Shown: piece by piece, positions 16,795-26,430 of the stretch
Position numbering within the stretch: position 1 is the first letter of the stretch
Layout: each line of letters opens with the position of its first letter
Source of the DNA: Microbacterium murale
GTDB lineage: Bacteria; Actinomycetota; Actinomycetes; Actinomycetales; Microbacteriaceae
NCBI RefSeq assembly: GCF_014635185.1
Contig: NZ_BMCM01000007.1
Location: 1-64,000 of the forward strand
Length of the DNA stretch: 64,000 bases
Reading direction: 5' to 3'
Notes under the pieces: model-generated
Told to the model about the DNA's origin: nothing
The model's input: only the letters and a program-made list of their open reading frames with translations
Databases searched by the model: none
Position numbers and translations under genes: made by a program

Positions 16795-17868
16795 TTATGC
16801 GACCGACGTGGACGCGTCGGGCGCGATCTCGCCGCTGCCCCTCTCGACGAGCCGCATAGGAACCGTGATACGTGCGGGCGGATCCTGGTTGCCGTTCAGC
16901 CGCTCGAAAAGCCGCTTGGCAGCTAGGCGGCCGAGGGCGACGACGTCCTGTGCCACCACGGTGATAGCCGGATCCAGAAGGTCGGCCATCGGGAGGTCGT
17001 CGAACCCGACCAGCGCGATCGCATGATGGCGGCCCGTCGCCCGAAGAGCCCGGATCGCGCCGACGCTGATGGTGTTCCTGGCGCAGAATAGGGCCGTAGG
17101 CTCGTTCGGCGACTCCAAGAGGCGCCGAACGAGCGTCTCCGCCTCCGCCTCACTCGTGAGGTCTTCGTGTATCGTGACGGTGCCTCCGACGCCATCAATC
17201 TGGCGCATCGCGTCGACGAACCCACGTTTACGCTCGATCGAGGTTGCCAGCTCGTGCCGACCGCCGAGGTAGGCGACGTGCCGATGCCCGTGCTGGAAAA
17301 GATGTCGCGCAGCGCGGTCGGCTCCAGCCCTGTTCTCACTCATGACGATGTCGGAGAGCAACCCCATCGGCTCACGATCGACGAAGACGACGGGAGTGCC
17401 TCGCGCTACCTCGCTGGCGAGATAGTTCAGCGAGTACGACGGGACGGCCATGAGGATCAGCCCGTCGACGCGTCGGCCGATGAACGCGCGGATAGCGGTC
17501 TCCTGCCTATTCGCATCGTCATCCGAGCTGGCGGCGAAGACGGTGTACCCGTGCCTCACCGTTTCGTCTTCGATGGCTCGATGCAGTGCACTTGAGAACG
17601 GGTTGTCGACGCTGTTGACCAGGAGCCCGATCGTCTTCGTGCTTCCACCGCGTCGCTTCAGGCTTCCGGCACGGAAATCAGGGGAATAGTTCAACGCCGC
17701 CGTTGCCTGGTGAACACGCGCAGCGAGCGCAGGCGAGACGTTGCCCTCTCCGTTCACGACACGCGAGACGGTCTTGAGACTCACACGCGCCAACGCGGCA
17801 ACCTGCCGCATTGTCGGGCGAGCGGCATCGGTGGGTCCATCGTCCCCGACAACTGGTTGCGAGTTCAA
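16795..17868 (-). CDS. LacI-family regulator of the sugar-acid operon
   Basis: A repressor of about 357 residues with HTH MRQVAALARVSLKTVSRVVNGE at residues 20-41 and a complete effector domain (IGLLVNSVDNPFSSALHRAIE, ALVGFDDLPMADLL). The open frame begins at a TTG with a weak GAAGG site; an internal ATG at residue 20 would start directly at the HTH, so the start is uncertain. It lies 42 bp downstream of the enolase-superfamily gene and appears to be the last gene of that operon. Confidence 0.85.
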   Translation of the reverse strand: MNSQPVVGDDGPTDAARPTMRQVAALARVSLKTVSRVVNGEGNVSPALAARVHQATAALNYSPDFRAGSLKRRGGSTKTIGLLVNSVDNPFSSALHRAIEDETVRHGYTVFAASSDDDANRQETAIRAFIGRRVDGLILMAVPSYSLNYLASEVARGTPVVFVDREPMGLLSDIVMSENRAGADRAARHLFQHGHRHVAYLGGRHELATSIERKRGFVDAMRQIDGVGGTVTIHEDLTSEAEAETLVRRLLESPNEPTALFCARNTISVGAIRALRATGRHHAIALVGFDDLPMADLLDPAITVVAQDVVALGRLAAKRLFERLNGNQDPPARITVPMRLVERGSGEIAPDASTSVA

Positions 17869-17910
17869 TGCGGAATCGCCTTCGAACCGTGAATCGGTCG
17901 CCGACGAACA

Positions 17911-19086
17911 TCAATGTGTCGCATAATGCCGCACCGCTTCCTCATTGACCTCGACCCCCCACCCCGGAGCATCGGGAAGCTGGAGATAGCCGCCCGTGAT
18001 CTTGGGCGGCGAACTCACCAGCTCGCTCCGCCAAGGCACGCCGTCCACGTCGACCTCCAGAGTATCGAAGTTGGGGATCACAGCTGCGAACTGCGCACTG
18101 ATCATCGTTGCGAGGTGCCCATAGAAATTGTGCGGCGCCACCGCGACGGAATGCGTCTCACACATCGATGCTATCTTCACTGATTCTGCCAAACCGTTCC
18201 AGATGACGTCCACGATCGCGGTGTCCCACGCTCGCGCCTCGAGGAATGGGCGGTAGTCGAGCCGCCCGTACTGGGTCTCTCCGGAGGCGAGAGGTACGTC
18301 CACCGACGATCGCAGTGCGGCTACTCCGGCGGGGTCCTCGTGGTCGAACTCCAGCCAAGAGAGACCCTCGTCGTCAAGCGCCCGAGCCAGCCGTCGGTAT
18401 CCCGCCAGGTCGAAGCTGTAGCTGACGTCGAGGTAGAGATCCAGGTCCTCCCCTGCGCCTTCCCGGAAGGCGTGAACGGTCTTCTCAGCCTCTCGGATCA
18501 TTCTGTTGTCCCAGTCACGTCCCGTGTTTGCAAGGAGTCGAGTGTAGGGATCCGGTCGTTCTTGAATGTCCAGATCGTCGAGTCCGAGAATGTTGGCTTT
18601 TAGGCCGAGATATCCCTTCTCGCGAACTTCAGCGCCGAGTTCACGCACATCCGCATACGTGCGCACCGGCTGTTCGCCTGTGAACTTCGCGACGCGCGGC
18701 AGCCGATACCACCCGCAGTGAGACCAGTAGACCGGAAGCCTGTCGCGGACCGGTCCGCCGAGAAGGCCAGCCACGCTGAGGCCCCGTGCTCTGGCTGCGA
18801 TGTCGAGCAGTGCATTCTCGATGGCACCCAACGCCTGCCGGTTGACGCCGCCCCTCGCGGGACGATGAAGCATGTCGATGTCGTGTGTGATCCGACCGAA
18901 GGCGAGTGGGTCTTTCCCCACGAGGAACGGCGTCAAGCGCGCGATGGCTGCCGCGACGCCGGCGTTCCCATGACTCTCATTGAACTCCGACCAGCCGTCC
19001 GGTCCGTCGTCGACGCTGATCTTGAGAAACGACAGCCTGCGCCAACCCATGTCGCACTCGAACGCCTCCACTGCGGAAATCTTCAT
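17911..19086 (-). CDS. Enolase-superfamily sugar-acid dehydratase (mandelate racemase/MLE type)
   Basis: A 391-residue enolase-superfamily enzyme: N-terminal capping domain then a (beta/alpha)7 barrel. Likely metal ligands are Asp in LYLDVSYSFD, Glu in WLEFDHEDP and Glu in LASGETQYG. GLKAN resembles the catalytic Lys strand and APHNFYG the general-base His region. Such enzymes usually dehydrate acid sugars to 2-keto-3-deoxy acids. The ATG at 19086 has a GAAGGAG site and was preferred to the open-frame start 25 codons upstream. The neighbouring importer supplies the substrate, whose identity is unknown. Confidence 0.85.
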   Translation of the reverse strand: MKISAVEAFECDMGWRRLSFLKISVDDGPDGWSEFNESHGNAGVAAAIARLTPFLVGKDPLAFGRITHDIDMLHRPARGGVNRQALGAIENALLDIAARARGLSVAGLLGGPVRDRLPVYWSHCGWYRLPRVAKFTGEQPVRTYADVRELGAEVREKGYLGLKANILGLDDLDIQERPDPYTRLLANTGRDWDNRMIREAEKTVHAFREGAGEDLDLYLDVSYSFDLAGYRRLARALDDEGLSWLEFDHEDPAGVAALRSSVDVPLASGETQYGRLDYRPFLEARAWDTAIVDVIWNGLAESVKIASMCETHSVAVAPHNFYGHLATMISAQFAAVIPNFDTLEVDVDGVPWRSELVSSPPKITGGYLQLPDAPGWGVEVNEEAVRHYATH

Positions 19087-19141
19087 CTGATACTCCTTCT
19101 CTGAAAGTTGACAAAGCTGCCTGGAGTGGCGACTCGGCCCA

Positions 19142-20038
19142 TCACGATTTGACCGCACCAACGGTCATGCCTGCGATCACACGCTTCTGTAGCACGATGT
19201 AGATCAGAATCTGCGGGATCAGAATCAGGCACGTGGCTGCCATGATGGCTCCGTAGTCGACGGTGTACTCACCACGGAACTGTGAGGCGACGAGCGAGAT
19301 TGTCGCCATCGAGTCATCGGCGATGAGGATCGATGCGAACGGGAATTCGTTAAAGACATAGAGGAAATGGAGTATCCCGCACGTCGCGAAGATGGGCGCC
19401 ATCAGGGGAGCGACGATGCGCGTGGCGAGCTGCCTGAAATTACACCCGTCGATGACCGCTGCCTCGTAGAGCTCCTTGGGAAGATCATTCAGGAACCCGG
19501 AGACCAGAAGGACGTTGAACGGGATCTGGACCGCAATGTACGGCAGGATGAGCGCAAGGTACGAGCCGTACAGGCCCAGAGCTAGGTCGATCCGATACAC
19601 CGGGAACAGCAGAATGTACACCGGGATCGCCAATCCGGCGAGGAAGACACCGCGCACGATGTTCTGCAACTTCGGGTTGCGGAAGACCAGGATGGTCACG
19701 GCCATCGCGACCATGAACGAGAGCACGAGACAAACGACCACCGCTGAGACGGCGATCAGAAGCGTGTTCGCGTACATTCTCACGAGCGGTACGTTCGCGA
19801 ACGCTTTCGCGTAGTTCTCGAGAGTGAAGTCCTTCAGCGCCAGCGGGTCCTGCAGGAAGCTGCCACCTTCGCGGAACGACAGGAGTAAGACCCACGCCAG
19901 CGGGAAGACTATGAGGGCGGTCACTACCCATGCGGCGACGGTGACGACCGTACCCCGACTGGTCCGACGCCGCCGCTGTGCTGGCGCGGTCTCCGCTCCG
20001 GACGTCTTGCGCAGTTCCTTCTGGTCCAACAGATTCAC
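19142..20038 (-). CDS. CUT1 ABC transporter permease (MalG type)
   Basis: A 298-residue permease. The open frame extends far upstream, but that part is an Arg/His-rich shadow of the partner permease. The GTG at 20038 overlaps the partner's stop (GTGA) and follows AAAGGAAC, so it was chosen. The first membrane segment is VVTVAAWVVTALIVFPLAWV and the EAA loop is ELYEAAVIDGCNFRQL. It forms the third importer with 20035-20910 and 21030-22370. Confidence 0.9.
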   Translation of the reverse strand: MNLLDQKELRKTSGAETAPAQRRRRTSRGTVVTVAAWVVTALIVFPLAWVLLLSFREGGSFLQDPLALKDFTLENYAKAFANVPLVRMYANTLLIAVSAVVVCLVLSFMVAMAVTILVFRNPKLQNIVRGVFLAGLAIPVYILLFPVYRIDLALGLYGSYLALILPYIAVQIPFNVLLVSGFLNDLPKELYEAAVIDGCNFRQLATRIVAPLMAPIFATCGILHFLYVFNEFPFASILIADDSMATISLVASQFRGEYTVDYGAIMAATCLILIPQILIYIVLQKRVIAGMTVGAVKS

Positions 20039-20910
20039 TGGGTCCGTTCCTTTCCGCGAGCAAGCGCCAGGTAGCCGAGAGATCCGACGGCGCCGATGAT
20101 GGCGATCACGACGGCCATGGCCATGCCCGCTCCGTATTGCTGCTGTGTGAATGCGGTGTAGTACATGTAGCTCACCAGCACCTCCGACATGTGCACGGGA
20201 CCACCGCCCGTCATCGAGTAGACGATTTCGAAGACGCGGAGGGCCCCGGTGATCGCCAAGACGATGCAGATCATGAACGTCGATCGCATGAGCGGGATCA
20301 CGATGTGCCACACCTGTCGAGGCCGGCTGGCACCGTCCATCTGACTCGCCTCCAGCAGCTCTGCAGGAAGGCTCCGGATTCCCGCATAGAAGATGGTGAC
20401 CAAGAAGCCGATAGCAGTCCACATGAAGACCACGGCCGAAGATATGGGACTCCACTCGGCACTGCCGATCCATGACGGAGGGTTCTCAATGCCCAAGCGT
20501 CGCAAGATCTGATTGAGCACTCCGAGCTTCGGATCCAGCATGAACACCCATACGAGCCCGACCAGGATGGGTGCGATGATGTGTGGCGCGAAGACGAGGG
20601 CTCTCGCCGTTCCTCCACCTCGGACCCCGCCCGCGAGCAGCAAGGCGAGGAGGAAGGAGCAGGGAATGAGTACGAAGATCGCGGCGACAAGGATGATTCC
20701 GGTGTTCCTGAGCGCTACCCAGAACAAGTCGTCGGCTAGGAGGGCGTGGTAGTTCTCCAGACCAGCGAATGTCGGCTGCCCGAACCCTTGGTAGTTCATC
20801 AGGCTGATGACGACGGAGTACCCGACCGGATAGAGAACGAAGACGATATAAACCACCGCGGCCGGGATCACCAGCCACCCGAAAGTCGACCTCTTGCTGA
20901 GCCAATGCAC
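20035..20910 (-). CDS. CUT1 ABC transporter permease (MalF type)
   Basis: A 291-residue permease starting at a GTG. Six membrane segments begin with FGWLVIPAAVVYIVFVLYPVG. The EAA loop is ELLEASQMDGASRPRQVW and SMTGGGPVHMSEVL is the MalF-type block. It is separated by 119 bp from the binding-protein gene, and no separate promoter is obvious in that gap. Confidence 0.9.
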   Translation of the reverse strand: MHWLSKRSTFGWLVIPAAVVYIVFVLYPVGYSVVISLMNYQGFGQPTFAGLENYHALLADDLFWVALRNTGIILVAAIFVLIPCSFLLALLLAGGVRGGGTARALVFAPHIIAPILVGLVWVFMLDPKLGVLNQILRRLGIENPPSWIGSAEWSPISSAVVFMWTAIGFLVTIFYAGIRSLPAELLEASQMDGASRPRQVWHIVIPLMRSTFMICIVLAITGALRVFEIVYSMTGGGPVHMSEVLVSYMYYTAFTQQQYGAGMAMAVVIAIIGAVGSLGYLALARGKERTQ

Positions 20911-21029
20911 CTTGACGTCCTGTCGTTGTCTGAGAGCTTGCGAAAGACCAGGTCGTGGACGCGTCTTCTTCGGTGAGCGTGCCCACGACCAGTTGGAGGA
21001 GGTCCCGACGGAACCAACTCGGAGCGGTT

Positions 21030-22370
21030 CTAGCGGGCCGCGTCGATGGCCTTCTGAACGATGTCGAGCGCTGCATCAGCGTCTAGGTCGCCGGTGACGA
21101 GACCATTGAAACTGTCGTACATCGCGTTCTGCACCGAGGTCGGAACTACGGAGTCGACCTGCGCCCGAGGGCTCCACCAGCCGTCAGCGCTCGCCTGCTC
21201 GACGACGTCCAGGACGGCAGCAAAGGCCGGACGCTTGGCGGGGTCGATCTCGGCGGTATAGGTCGTGGCGGGGGCGAGCCCGCCTTCGGCTGCGAGGATC
21301 TGCTGCCCCGCATCCGAGTACCAGTACTCCACGAACTTCTTGACGGCTTCGATCTTTGCGGGGTCGTCGGCCACAGAACGACCGAACGCGATCGGTGCAG
21401 CAGGAACGTTCACGATCATCTGCTGATCGCCGACCCCGTCCGAGAAAGTTGGGCCCGCCCAGAAGCCGACGTCCACGCTCTCGACCTTCGATGAATCGAC
21501 GATGGTCGATGCGGAGGACGTCGAGTTCACGAACGCCGCGTTGCCCTGCGCGAACTCGTTCATCGCCTGTGTGTACGACTGCGTGGTCGCGTTGTCGGAG
21601 AAGCATCCGACGTCGTGCATTTTCTGGATGTACTCATAGAGGATTCTGAAGTCGTCGTTCGCGTACGAGTCATCGCCCGCGAGGATTTCTTCGTATCGGT
21701 CCATATAACCGAATCGCTGCAGCATCCCGGTGAATGCCCAGATCGAGTACGTCGACCCGTTGAATCCCTGAGCGATCGGCGTGACGCCAACGGCATGGAG
21801 TTTCTCGCATGCCATCAGAAGATCGTCCGCCGATTGAGGTACCTCGAGACCGAACTCATCGAGGATCGTCTTGTTGTAGTAGAACCCGGTGACGATCGCG
21901 GTATAGGGCAGCGCGTACTGCTTGCCATCCATGCTGAACTGGCTCAGCATCTCACCGGAGAACCGCGACTCGAGGTCGAGGGAGTCCTTCATCTCGGTGA
22001 CATCCATGGTGACGCCGGCCTCGAACATATCCCGCGCGTTCGCGTCGTTGATCCAGAACATATCGGGCAGGTTTCCGCTCTGCGCCGCCACCACCATGTT
22101 GTTCAGGTGCGTCGCGACCTCGTCGCCCTTGAGTTCGACCGTGATCCCGGGATTCTTGCTCTCGAAGTCCTGGATCGCTGCCCAGACAGCGGGAATGTTC
22201 TTCTTTGGATCCGCGTAGTGATCAACGAACGTGATGGTGACGTCGCCGTCCTCACCGACGGAACCGTCGCCGCCCGGCGAACATGCCACGAGCGCCCCCA
22301 TAGCGAGAGTCGCGGACAATGACACCGTTGTGATCCGCGAAAGCGGACGCCGCAGAGTTTGCCTCTTCAT
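21030..22370 (-). CDS. CUT1 extracellular solute-binding lipoprotein
   Basis: A 446-residue lipoprotein receptor. The signal peptide has a basic start (MKRQTLRRPLSR) and ends in the lipobox LVAC at Cys 30. Typical CUT1 receptor blocks include TIVTGFYYNKTILDEFGL and GNAAFVNSTSSAS. It is the first gene of the third importer operon. The presence of an enolase-type dehydratase suggests an acid-sugar or aldonate ligand, which is an inference only. Confidence 0.9.
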   Translation of the reverse strand: MKRQTLRRPLSRITTVSLSATLAMGALVACSPGGDGSVGEDGDVTITFVDHYADPKKNIPAVWAAIQDFESKNPGITVELKGDEVATHLNNMVVAAQSGNLPDMFWINDANARDMFEAGVTMDVTEMKDSLDLESRFSGEMLSQFSMDGKQYALPYTAIVTGFYYNKTILDEFGLEVPQSADDLLMACEKLHAVGVTPIAQGFNGSTYSIWAFTGMLQRFGYMDRYEEILAGDDSYANDDFRILYEYIQKMHDVGCFSDNATTQSYTQAMNEFAQGNAAFVNSTSSASTIVDSSKVESVDVGFWAGPTFSDGVGDQQMIVNVPAAPIAFGRSVADDPAKIEAVKKFVEYWYSDAGQQILAAEGGLAPATTYTAEIDPAKRPAFAAVLDVVEQASADGWWSPRAQVDSVVPTSVQNAMYDSFNGLVTGDLDADAALDIVQKAIDAAR

Positions 22371-22415
22371 TGAGTTCCTACCCTTTCAATTTGGGATGAG
22401 CCTTCTTTGGAAGCG

Positions 22416-22445
22416 ATGCTAATCTCGGGGAGACACCGTTGTCAA
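22416..22445 (-). promoter_or_regulatory. Promoter of the sugar-acid importer operon
   Basis: On the minus strand TTGACA (22445-22440), an 18-bp spacer and TAGCAT (22421-22416) form a good -35/-10 pair about 45 bp upstream of the binding-protein start. The -35 box is only about 20 bp from the start of the divergent dehydrogenase, so the two transcription units share this control region. Confidence 0.6.
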
Positions 22446-22466
22446 ACATTTCTAGAAGGGACCAAA

Positions 22467-23387
22467 ATGGCACTGCCCAACGCCACGATCGCCATCGCCG
22501 ACCCCCAGCTCTCCGAGCGATTGGCATCGTTCGATCACCTCGACCTCGTGCCCTTCAATTCGGATGCCATTCCGGACAAGGCGATCGATGTGATGGTTCG
22601 GCCCCTGGGCGCGTCGGCCTCCTGGCTGCGCACATTGCGGGGGCACTCGATCAGGCTCGTACAGGGCGCCGCGGTCGGAACGGACGGCGTCGAAGCCAAC
22701 CTTCCCCCTGAGTTCACGTACGCCAACGGAAGGTCTGCTCAAGAAGCGTCGACGGCCGAGTTTGCGCTACTCCTCGCTCTCGCGATGGAGCGATGCCTGC
22801 CTCAGTACGTCCGCGACTCAATGGAGGGCCGATGGGCACCCGGATTCGGCGGTGCGTTGCTCGATCGGCGCGTGCTCGTCCTCGGTTACGGTCAGATCGG
22901 CAAGCGTATCGCGTCGCTTTTTCGCGCGCACGGGTCACGGGTCGAAGCCGTCGCATCTCGGCGCAGGCACGGGGAAGACGTTCCGGTGTACGGTGTCGAA
23001 GAATTTCCAGAGCGAGTGCGCGCGTGCGAGATCTTGGTGATTTGCCTTCCCCTGCAAGCGTCGACAACACGAATCGTGTCCAGTGAGATCCTGGCGAGCA
23101 TGCCTCCGGAATCCCTTGTCGTGAACGTCGGCCGTGGCGGGGTTATGGACTATGAGGCCGTTCGACACGAGGCAGCCGCTGGACGGCTGCGGTTCGCGCT
23201 CGACGTGACGGATCCCGAACCGCTTCCTTCCGACGACTCGCTCTTCATCATGCCCAACGTGCTGATCACGCCCCACGTCGCAGGGGCGACCGATCGGATG
23301 TTGGACGCTTTCGCCGACCTGATCGCTGAACAGGCGCGCCGGCTGGTGTCTGGACGGATTCCGCTGAACATCGTGTTCTCCCCGTGA
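22467..23387 (+). CDS. D-isomer-specific 2-hydroxyacid dehydrogenase
   Basis: A 306-residue NAD(P)-dependent dehydrogenase with a Rossmann motif VLGYGQIGKRIASLFRAHG in the middle. NVGRGGVMDYEA and ITPHVAGATDRM supply the catalytic Arg, Glu and His regions of this family. The ATG at 22467 follows GAAGGG at good spacing; the open frame begins 20 codons earlier. Divergent from the importer/enolase operon, it probably handles a 2-keto or 2-hydroxy acid from the same pathway. The last bases lie within 10 bp of the ISL3-type element end. Confidence 0.85.
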   Translation: MALPNATIAIADPQLSERLASFDHLDLVPFNSDAIPDKAIDVMVRPLGASASWLRTLRGHSIRLVQGAAVGTDGVEANLPPEFTYANGRSAQEASTAEFALLLALAMERCLPQYVRDSMEGRWAPGFGGALLDRRVLVLGYGQIGKRIASLFRAHGSRVEAVASRRRHGEDVPVYGVEEFPERVRACEILVICLPLQASTTRIVSSEILASMPPESLVVNVGRGGVMDYEAVRHEAAAGRLRFALDVTDPEPLPSDDSLFIMPNVLITPHVAGATDRMLDAFADLIAEQARRLVSGRIPLNIVFSP

Positions 23388-23395
23388 CCATTGCG

Positions 23396-24390
23396 GGCTC
23401 TTCACGAACGAGGGTGTAGTCGGGGTCTGAATCCTCCTGACTCGAGCAATGATCTGGCGATGTAGTGGTTGAGGTTTCGGAAGCCGAGGGCGGTGCCGCG
23501 GAGGTGTTCGAGTCGGCCGTTGATCGCCTCTGTCGGGCCGTTCGAGGTGCCGGGTCGGTCGAAGTAGCCGAGGACGTCGGTGGTGCGTTGCTTCAGCGTG
23601 CGCGCAAGTTTTCGCACCTCGACGAGGCCTGCGGGAACGCCGACGCCGATCCGGTCGATCGTGTCTTGTAGGAAGAACCGTCCCAGCCCGCGGTCTTTCT
23701 CCCGGTATGCGGTGATCATGTCCTGGTAGACGCCCCGCGTGGCCAGGACTTCGACGTGCCGCTCGTCAGCGAACGGCGCGTCGAGCCGGGTGTGTTGCTT
23801 CTCGGTGAGGAGCCCGGCACCGGTGAGCAGGGTCCGTCGGGCTTGGTAGAGCGGGTCACCCTTCATGCCCCGGCGTCCGAAGACGTCATGCTGGACGCGG
23901 CGTCGACAGTTCTCCAGTGCGTCACCGGCGAGGCGGATCACATGGAACGGATCCATCACCGCCGACGCCTTCGGGAGCTCTTCCGCGGCGGCGGTCTTGA
24001 ACCCGGTGAACCCGTCCATCGCGACGACCTTGATCCCATCACGCCATGGCTTCGGCCTGTCAGCGAGCCACTGCTTGAACACGGCCTTCGAGCGCCCCTC
24101 GACCATGTCCAGCAACCGTGCCGGTCCGGTCTTCGTTCGCACCGGGGTGAGGTCGATGATCACGGTCACGTATTTGTCGCCCTTGCGCGTGTGCCGCCAG
24201 ACATGCTCGTCAACCCCGCTCGTGGTGACGCCATCGAAGCGGTTTTCGTCACCGATGAACTGCCGTTTGCCTTCGGCGAGGACAGCCGCGTTCGCGGCGT
24301 TCCAGGACACCCCCAGTCCTGCCGCCAGGAGCTTTCTGGGGATGTCCGGCGGACCCGCCCGGAAGGTGTCGCTCGTCAACAGTTGACCGT
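23396..24390. mobile_element. ISL3-type insertion sequence, truncated at its 5' transposase side
   Basis: The left end at about 23396 begins GGCTCTTCACGAACGAGG, similar to the GG-starting inverted repeats of ISL3-family elements. The matching right-hand repeat is absent. The recognisable transposase begins without its N-terminal zinc-binding and HTH region near 24390, where it abuts a broken amidohydrolase gene. The element is therefore a remnant and cannot move on its own. Confidence 0.65.
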
Positions 24391-24415
24391 ACCTACGAGG
24401 AACCCGCATGCGCAT
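23402..24415 (-). pseudogene. ISL3-family transposase, N-terminally truncated
   Basis: An open frame of 337 residues matching the catalytic part of ISL3/IS204/IS1096/IS1165-type transposases. Recognisable blocks are GVDEHVWRHTRKGDKYVTVI (first Asp), VVAMDGFTGFKTA, VMDPFHVIRLAGDAL (second Asp) and GPTEAINGRLEHLRG (Glu). Family members are about 400-450 residues and carry a zinc-finger/HTH N-terminus that is missing here. The first about 25 residues come from the junction and antisense to the amidohydrolase start. Confidence 0.8.
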
Positions 24416-25331
24416 CGACGTGCACGCCCACCACTATCACCGGCATTCGCAGACGCCTGGACCGAACACACAGGATCCCCCCTGCGCGCGATGCACCCGA
24501 CGGATCTGGCAGACCGCTGCCGAGCATGGACGCCGCTGGCATCGAGCGGCAGATCATCAGTGCGGGCGCGCTCATGTACGACGATAATGAGGCGGCAGCC
24601 GTGGCGTTGGCGAAGCGGATCAACGACGTGTACGCCGATGCTGTGACCGCCCATCCTGATCGCTTCGCCTTCGACACGGTTCCTCTCGGCACGTGGCAGC
24701 GAGGCAGAGCGATGCCTGGATGTCTTCGGGTTCGATGGATCGCCCTCGGCAGCAGAACGAAGAAGCCGCCCATCGACCATGAGGACTTCGCTCCGGTCTG
24801 GCATGCACTCGACGCGAGAGCCGCTCTCGTTACATCCGCCCCGGAGTCAACAACGGGTCGGTCATCTCCGCAGCGAATGCCGTTTTCAGCGCGACCGGTC
24901 GTCAGGCAACCCGGCCGAGATGGCCAGGTGGGTCGCCCGCCTCGCGCTCGCGCGATGGGGCCAGCAGTAACCCTTCGTCCGCCTGGTGATCGGGAACTGG
25001 GGTGGTCTACGTCGGCCGGATGGCACCACTTCCCCGCGCCCTGGAATGCAGCAAGGACCTTGCACCACTGCAGGAGCCGAAGTCGATATGGTTCGACACC
25101 GGAACGATCACCGAGTCCGCACTGCTCGCCATCAGATCGAGCTACGGGATCGACCGTCTCGTGCTCGGCACCGACGCCACATACGGTGACGCCGCTGAGA
25201 CGGTCGATCTCATCCGCACGACGAAGACACTGGCGTCGGGCGAGGCCCACTGGATCCTCGACGCGGCAACGGCCTCGATGCTCGGGGGGCTGTGGCTGTC
25301 AGCGCGGTTTGCGTTCCCGCACAGGTGGTAG
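24408..25331 (+). pseudogene. Amidohydrolase (TIM-barrel, ACMSD-like), multiply frameshifted
   Basis: A decayed gene spread over all three plus-strand frames. It begins MRIDVHAHHYH, the HxH metal motif of amidohydrolase family 2. It continues with a block ending HPDRFAFDTVPL (near 24560-24690), then ALGSRTKKPPIDHEDFAPVW (24748 on). It shifts to YIRPGVNNGSVISAANAVF (near 24831) and ends in frame with VLGTDATYGDAAETVDLI (25160-25215). At least three frameshifts are needed. Its start overlaps the truncated ISL3 remnant and its end overlaps the stop of the GH172 gene. Confidence 0.75.
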
Positions 25332-26396
25332 CTCTGGGAACGGAGCATTGATCGTCGTCTGGTACCAGTAGGCAGTCGTGGAGATATCGTCCGCGCGCTC
25401 GAACAACCCGTGGTCCCAAGTTCCGATCTGCTGGAGCGTGACTTTGAGGCGCTCCAGGAAGAAGATCGGATCGGGGAGGTGCCACCGGTACATGCCGTGC
25501 ATGGGCAGCATCGGCGTCCAGAACTCCGAGGCCTTCGTCTCGTCTTTCGCGCTCGCGAAGGGATAGCCGAAGTACGGTGCGCTGAACGTGATCGGCTCGG
25601 GCTCGGGATCGGCGCTGAGCATGTCCTGGAACGCCCAGGCCCCGCCCGCATAGTCCTCCAGACCGGTGCTGCACAACGTCGGAAGATCCGTATCGTCATC
25701 GACGTAGAACTTCACCTCTCCTTCACCCCACCAGTAGCGCTGAAGCGATGCGAGCGCCACGTAGGTGCCGATGTAGGTGCCGGTTCCGTTGATGTCGTCG
25801 GCGATCACGTGGTCTTCCCCCAGCGCGGTCGTGCCGTTGCTGCGGCGCCACTGAGCATGGAAGTATCCGGGCCAGTCTTCGAAATCGTCGCCCGTGGTGT
25901 AGTCGATCTGGAAGAAGACGTGGCCGATGTCGGCGTCGTGCTCGCTGGCGATCTCGATGCGCGCACCGGTGCGGAACGGCATCGGGAAGTACGAGTTCAT
26001 GCCGCTGGTCGGTGCGACGACGATCGGTTCCGAAGTGACGAGCGCGCGTGCACCGAACCCGTTGCAAAAGAAGTCTCCGAGTGGCACTTCCACTTGAGGG
26101 TGGGCTGCGTTGTCCCAGTACGCTCGGAGGATCAGGTCGCGAAGCACGAACGGCCCGGCGTCGGTCTTGTCCGTGACCGTGATCCAGATGTGGCGGATCA
26201 CGCCTGCACCGGAGATGTCGGCGAGTGTGACGGTTTCTCCCGCTGGCAACTCATACCAGGCGCTGCCTTTACGGCCCGGCCCGAGGTTCGAGCTCGCGGC
26301 ACCGGCCGCTCCCGATGCACCGGTCGGGTTCTCGGCGTTGATCGAGCGGCTGCGGAGGGTGCCGTCATTGCGGAGGGCGTTGTACTGCGTGGGCAT
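25299..26396 (-). CDS. GH172 (DUF2961) glycosidase
   Basis: A 365-residue protein of the DUF2961 family, now CAZy GH172. Recognisable blocks are ISGAGVIRHIWITVTD, PQVEVPLGDFFCNGFG (with the conserved Asp), GMNSYFPMPFRTGARIE and STGLEDYAGGAWAFQD (conserved Glu). Characterised members are alpha-D-fructofuranosidases/difructose dianhydride I enzymes and exo-D-arabinofuranosidases. No signal peptide is seen. It is the last gene of a LacI/CUT1 operon, so it most likely cleaves an imported alpha-fructoside or arabinofuranoside in the cytoplasm. The C-terminal 33 bp overlap the amidohydrolase remnant. Confidence 0.88.
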   Translation of the reverse strand: MPTQYNALRNDGTLRSRSINAENPTGASGAAGAASSNLGPGRKGSAWYELPAGETVTLADISGAGVIRHIWITVTDKTDAGPFVLRDLILRAYWDNAAHPQVEVPLGDFFCNGFGARALVTSEPIVVAPTSGMNSYFPMPFRTGARIEIASEHDADIGHVFFQIDYTTGDDFEDWPGYFHAQWRRSNGTTALGEDHVIADDINGTGTYIGTYVALASLQRYWWGEGEVKFYVDDDTDLPTLCSTGLEDYAGGAWAFQDMLSADPEPEPITFSAPYFGYPFASAKDETKASEFWTPMLPMHGMYRWHLPDPIFFLERLKVTLQQIGTWDHGLFERADDISTTAYWYQTTINAPFPELPPVRERKPR

Positions 26397-26430
26397 GTCG
26401 TACGTCTTTCTCGTTCGGGATGGAGATCGG

